DNA of 48,520 nt from Halobacteriales archaeon QS_9_67_17 (GTDB lineage: Archaea; Halobacteriota; Halobacteria; Halobacteriales; Haloarculaceae), in the NCBI GenBank assembly GCA_003023185.1, contig PXSB01000088.1, positions 7,401 to 55,920 on the forward strand. The letters run 5' to 3'. The notes under the pieces were generated by a model that had not been told where the DNA came from, searched no databases, and worked only from the letters and a program-made list of their open reading frames with translations. The translations under genes were made by a program, and so were the position numbers. Of this stretch, positions 45,140 through 48,520 are shown piece by piece; within the stretch, counting starts at the first letter, position 1; every line of letters begins with the position of its first letter.

Positions 45140-45706
45140 CTACCGGAGCCCGTGGTCCGACCCAGCGTCGGGGCCAATGAATCTGGATTGCTGTGCGGTC
45201 AAATACTCATTCTCCGACAGTATCGTGTTTGTTTCATCGATTTCGTCCCACCACTCCTCGGGAGTACGTCGGGGATTGAACTGATTTAGCCTCGCCCCTT
45301 CGACCCGCTCGTATGCCTGACGCCGCTGTGGTGTCGGGAACCGCTCGTTGAGCGCGTCGTCATCGATTCCCGGCCGGTCCTGCGCCGAGAATTTGGTCGG
45401 TGGAGCCGCACTCTCCGTACTCGCTTCCGACATAGCCCCGTCCTTCGACTCCGTACTCGCATCGTCGTGTCCGTCCTCTTGACAGTGCTGTGCCCGGTGG
45501 CTGTGAAGCTCTCGCATCCGATTCTTGAACGTCGTCTTCTCGTCTCCGAAGACTCCAGTCCATCGCTCGAAGGGGTTCTCGGTCACCTTCTTAATTACGT
45601 ACCCATCTTCCGTCTCGTCGAACTCCACCTCGTCACCCGGTTGGATATTCAACGCCTCGCGGACCGGCTTCGGGATCGTCACCTGCCCTTTGGTCGATAC
45701 TTTCAT
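45140..45706 (-). CDS. AbrB-type antitoxin with a long C-terminal extension
   Basis: The first 45 residues are a swapped-hairpin AbrB domain: MKVSTKGQVTIPKPVREALN, then GDEVEFDETEDGYVIKKV. A normal antitoxin ends near residue 85; this one has 188, with an acidic low-complexity linker (GHDDASTESKDGAMSEASTES) and a folded-looking end PTPQRRQAYERVEGARLNQFNPRRTPEEWWDEIDE in part. It is coupled to the PIN gene (four-base gap). A palindrome just upstream of the start is a likely operator. Confidence 0.8.
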   Translation of the reverse strand: MKVSTKGQVTIPKPVREALNIQPGDEVEFDETEDGYVIKKVTENPFERWTGVFGDEKTTFKNRMRELHSHRAQHCQEDGHDDASTESKDGAMSEASTESAAPPTKFSAQDRPGIDDDALNERFPTPQRRQAYERVEGARLNQFNPRRTPEEWWDEIDETNTILSENEYLTAQQSRFIGPDAGSDHGLR

Positions 45707-45712
45707 ACTATT

Positions 45713-45723
45713 GTGTAATACAC
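45713..45723 (-). promoter_or_regulatory. gtgtaatacac palindrome before the AbrB gene
   Basis: An 11-base perfect inverted repeat (gtgta, a, tacac) lies 7 bp upstream of the ATG and would overlap the transcription start. AbrB antitoxins usually repress their own promoter, so this is a plausible operator. Inference from position. Confidence 0.5.
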
Positions 45724-45835
45724 TCCCGGGTAAAAGTTTTACTTCGGTTCTAAGCGACTTACTTGACGACGCGGGATAGTCTTAGTCAAACACCCGCTGC
45801 CAGTTAGTCTGCCGGCTCCGAGAAATCTCCCTGCG

Positions 45836-45937
45836 ATGAACAAAGGTGGATTGCATGGCCGCCACGACATCAGGAAGGTGGATCTCGCCCAGCAGCGAAT
45901 CGACCAGATGAACAATCTGCGCGGGCCGGGCAAGTGA
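45836..45937 (+). repeat. displaced, diverged purD 3' end
   Basis: The frame MNKGGLHGRHDIRKVDLAQQ and RIDQMNNLRGPGK, stopping at 45935-45937, aligns with the PurD tail GLRSRRDIGKADLVQQRIDHMNELR. An 18-base core, ccagcagcgaatcgacca, is identical at 44614-44631 and 45889-45906. No other purD part is present here. The two tails bracket the PIN/AbrB module, so this is probably the old end of purD moved away by the insertion. Confidence 0.75.
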
Positions 45938-45997
45938 AGATCACATACCCTCGGTGACGCGCGCTGCTTTTGTCCGTCGGCGCGCTACCGTCCGGTA

Positions 45998-47857
45998 GTG
46001 ACTGATTCGGAGGACGCCGACGTACCCGACCTCACCCTCGACGCGTTCTACGACGCGCTCGAAGCGGCGGGGCGGCCGCTGCTCACCGCCACCGAACTCG
46101 CCCGCGAACTCGACTGCACGCAGACCGAGGCACTGGCCGCGCTGGAAGCACTCCCGGAGGAGCAGGTCGCGTCCACGAGCGTCGAGTCGGCCCCGACCGT
46201 GTGGTTCCCCCGCGACTACAAGCAGACGGCCGACCGCGAGCGGGTCGTCGTCTTCCCGTCACAGCGGCGGGTCGTCGTCGACGAACCCTCGCAGTTCACC
46301 CGCGCGCAGCTGTCGCAGTTCGCCCATCTTGAAGACGCCAACCGCGAGGGCGGTTACGTGTACGCGGTGCGGCAGGAAGACGTGTGGAGCGCGCCGTACG
46401 ACGACTTCTCCGCGCTCCGGCAGACGATGCGGCAGGCGCTCGGCGCGCGAAACGACGACCTCGAAGAGTGGGTCCACGCACAGTGGGAGCGGGCCCGGAA
46501 GTTCCGGCTGTACACCCACGACGACGGCTACACCGTGCTGGAGGCCAGCAGCGCCGACCTGATGGGCAACATCGCGGAGCGCGAACTGGAGGAGGGTCAG
46601 ATCCGCGCGCTCATCTCCGACACCGAGGCGTGGATCGCCGACGACGCAGTGGCGGCGGTGAAGCGCGCGCTCTACGAGGCCGGCTATCCGGTGCTCGACA
46701 CCCGACATCTCGACACCGGCGAGGACCTGCCGGTCAACCTCCGGGTTGACCTCCGCGACTACCAACACGAGTGGGTGAACCGTTTCGTCGAGAAGCAGTC
46801 CGGCATCCTCGTCGGACCGCCTGGCTCCGGGAAGACGGTCGCCACGATGGGGATCATGAGCGCCATCGAGGGCGAGACGCTCGTGCTCGTTCCCAGTCGG
46901 GAACTCGCCGCGCAGTGGCGCGAGACGATACTCGAACACACCTCGCTCACCGACGCACAGGTCGGCGAGTACCACGGCGGGCAAAAGGAGATCCGTCCCG
47001 TCACCATCGCGACCTACCAGACCGCCGGGATGGACCGGCACCGTCACCTGTTCGACGACCGGAAGTGGGGGCTCATCGTCTACGACGAGGTCCATCACAT
47101 CAGCGCGCCGGTGTTCCGCCGAACCGCAGACCTACAGGCGAAGGGGCGACTCGGTCTGTCGGCCACCCCGGTCCGAGAAGACGACAAACAGAAAGACATC
47201 TACACGCTCATCGGCCCGCCAATCGGCACGAACTGGTCGGCGCTGTTCGACGCCGGCTACGTCGCGGAGCCGGAAATCGAGATCCGACTCGTCCCGTGGG
47301 CCGACGAGGAGGCCGCGGCCGCCTACGACGACGCCGTCGGCCACGAGAAGCGAGCGGCGGCCGCCGAGAACCCAGCCAAGATACGCGAAATCGAGGCCAT
47401 CCGGCGCGACCACCCCGGCGCGAAGACGCTCGTCTTCGTCGAGTACATCGATCAGGGCGACGCCATCGCCGAGGCGCTCGGCGTGCCGTTCGTCTCCGGC
47501 GAGATGCCCCACGCCCGCCGGCGCAAACTGTTCGACGAGTTCCGCCACGGCCCGCGCGACACGCTGGTCGTCTCTCGGGTCGGCGACGAGGGAATCGACC
47601 TGCCGGGCGCGGAGATAGCCATCGCCGCGTCGGGTCTCGGTGGGAGTCGTCGACAGGGGTCACAGCGTGCTGGCCGGACGATGCGCCCGGTCGGGAAGGC
47701 CCGGATGTACGTCCTCGCCACGCGCGCTAGCAAGGAAGAGGAGTTCGCCCGCTCGCGGACGCGGCATCTACAGGGAAAGGGTATCCGGGTCCGGGAACGG
47801 CCGGCCGAGAGCTTCGACCCCGACGACCGGGCGAGTGGTGACCGGCGCGAACTGTAG
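45998..47857 (+). CDS. XPB/Rad25-type DNA helicase
   Basis: The 619-residue protein has an N-terminal damage-recognition-like region, then helicase motifs: Walker A GPPGSGKT at about 275-282, motif II DEVHH, SATPVREDDK (motif III), and motif VI QRAGRTMRP with the Arg finger. This is the archaeal XPB family, which unwinds DNA in repair and possibly transcription. The start is a GTG at 45998 (MTDSEDADVPDLTL). It lies downstream of the displaced purD tail, 60 bp away. Confidence 0.9.
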   Translation: MTDSEDADVPDLTLDAFYDALEAAGRPLLTATELARELDCTQTEALAALEALPEEQVASTSVESAPTVWFPRDYKQTADRERVVVFPSQRRVVVDEPSQFTRAQLSQFAHLEDANREGGYVYAVRQEDVWSAPYDDFSALRQTMRQALGARNDDLEEWVHAQWERARKFRLYTHDDGYTVLEASSADLMGNIAERELEEGQIRALISDTEAWIADDAVAAVKRALYEAGYPVLDTRHLDTGEDLPVNLRVDLRDYQHEWVNRFVEKQSGILVGPPGSGKTVATMGIMSAIEGETLVLVPSRELAAQWRETILEHTSLTDAQVGEYHGGQKEIRPVTIATYQTAGMDRHRHLFDDRKWGLIVYDEVHHISAPVFRRTADLQAKGRLGLSATPVREDDKQKDIYTLIGPPIGTNWSALFDAGYVAEPEIEIRLVPWADEEAAAAYDDAVGHEKRAAAAENPAKIREIEAIRRDHPGAKTLVFVEYIDQGDAIAEALGVPFVSGEMPHARRRKLFDEFRHGPRDTLVVSRVGDEGIDLPGAEIAIAASGLGGSRRQGSQRAGRTMRPVGKARMYVLATRASKEEEFARSRTRHLQGKGIRVRERPAESFDPDDRASGDRREL

Positions 47858-47927
47858 CCACGCTCAGAGACGGCGACACGCGGGTCGGGGGGAGTAGCTT
47901 CAAAGCCGGCGGCGTCGTACAGCCAGC

Positions 47928-48306
47928 GTGAGCGATTCGGGGACGCGGTTCGACCGACTGGAGCGACATCCGACCGCCGGCTCGCGCAACTCGCTGTGGT
48001 CGTGGACCGACGAGAAGTCCGTCCTGCGAGTCGTCTACAACTACCTGTTCGTGCTCGTCGCGCGACTCCTACGACGCCGTCTTACTGTGTCACGAGTTCC
48101 TGCAGGACGAGTACCGACTCGGGGACGTGGTGGTCGGCGAGCGGGCGATGGTGGGGGCGAAGGCGGTCGTGCTCCCGGGCGTCGAGATCGGGCCGGACGC
48201 ACAGGTCGCGGCCGGCTCGCTCGTCACGGAGGACGTGCCGGCGGGCGTGACGGTAGCGGGCGTCCCGGCGACGCCGGCCGATGAAGAGAGCGACAGGGAC
48301 GAGTGA
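47928..48306 (+). pseudogene. left-handed beta-helix acetyltransferase, internal deletion and frameshift
   Basis: From the GTG at 47928 the frame gives MSDSGTRFDRLERHPTAGSR and NSLWSWTDEKSVLRVVYNYL. At about 48062-48068 a different frame continues with SYDAVLLCHEFLQDEYRLGDVV, GERAMVGAKAVVLPGVEIG and AGSLVTEDVPAGVTVAGVP, the hexapeptide repeats of the acetyltransferase fold, stopping at 48304-48306. About 50-55 residues known between these parts are missing. The acceptor substrate is unknown. Confidence 0.75.
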
Positions 48307-48312
48307 ACGGGG

Positions 48313-48520
48313 TTACTCGCGGACGATGATGACGCCTCGGCGAAACACGCGGTCGTTGGGGACGACGTACTCCTCGCCCTCCGCTTCGATGTGGGTGACG
48401 AACGTGTCCACCTCCTGGACGATGCCGCGGTGGCCGTCGAGTTTCACCTCGTCGCCGATGGCGTACGGCTCCGTCAACAGCAGATACACCCCGGCCGCGG
48501 CGGCCGCGAGCAGGTCCTTC
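48313..48520 (-). CDS. MscS-type mechanosensitive channel, 3' end of gene
   Basis: The minus strand carries the C-terminal part of a gene that runs off the window: KDLLAAAAAGVYLLLTEPYA, then IGDEVKLDGHRGIVQEVDTF, VTHIEAEGEEYVVPNDRVFR and RGVIIVRE, stop at 48313-48315. This is the beta domain that follows the pore helix in MscS proteins, with the conserved GxxGxV-like and PN motifs. MscS channels release solutes under membrane tension. It faces the acetyltransferase gene tail to tail. Confidence 0.82.
   Translation of the reverse strand, partial: KDLLAAAAAGVYLLLTEPYAIGDEVKLDGHRGIVQEVDTFVTHIEAEGEEYVVPNDRVFRRGVIIVRE

Overview
The window is a chromosomal segment of a haloarchaeon (class Halobacteria). 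The evidence is a GC-rich, C/G-ending codon bias, very acidic proteins, many leaderless starts with a TATA-like element about 27 bp upstream, a tRNA-Trp gene carrying the long archaeal intron, an archaeal GHMP-type shikimate kinase, archaeal CDC48, MBF1, HerA and XPB homologues, and several families that I know only from haloarchaea (DUF5794, DUF5795, DUF5796, a DUF7128-like zinc finger). I cannot fix the genus.

Layout. 1-5.1 kb: Rsm22-type methyltransferase (broken), surE, beta-carbonic anhydrase, thiC, amidohydrolase. 5.1-8.87 kb: accessory island with GNAT, PPOX-fold protein, a MazEF-like toxin-antitoxin pair, a membrane-anchored HTH regulator and a membrane protein. 8.87-22.1 kb: core genes (chorismate mutase, shikimate kinase, CDC48-type ATPase, MBF1, tpiA, a HerA-type ATPase split by a large intein in its P-loop, dinB, a secreted zinc-protease-like protein with calcium-binding repeats). 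22.2-26.7 kb: a dispersed repeat, a zinc alcohol dehydrogenase, and trkH plus trkA (broken) for potassium uptake. 26.9-28.7 kb: VapBC and tRNA-Trp with a box C/D-like intron. 28.8-33.2 kb: ferredoxin, then a decayed integrative element (integrase with two stop codons, IS5-type transposase remnant, plasmid-type gene remnant). 33.1-44.7 kb: DUF5795, DUF5794, guaB (broken), a metalloprotease, a thioredoxin-domain protein, acyl-CoA synthetase, a GAF/PAS histidine kinase (broken) and purD. 44.6-48.5 kb: a PIN/AbrB cassette, XPB-type helicase, a broken acetyltransferase and the end of an MscS-type channel gene.

Two patterns stand out. First, four accessory insertions (downstream of chorismate mutase, mbf1, DUF5795 and purD) are each bounded by a second copy of the 3' end of the adjacent conserved gene, as site-specific integration into gene tails would leave. 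Only the DUF5795 element still shows an integrase. The copies differ in divergence, so the events look recurrent and of different ages.

Second, many conserved genes (Rsm22-like, DUF7128-like, trkA, guaB, a histidine kinase, an acetyltransferase, and in frame dinB) carry small internal deletions or frameshifts. In a window this short, with housekeeping genes affected, assembly or sequencing error is the first explanation to test, before true gene loss.
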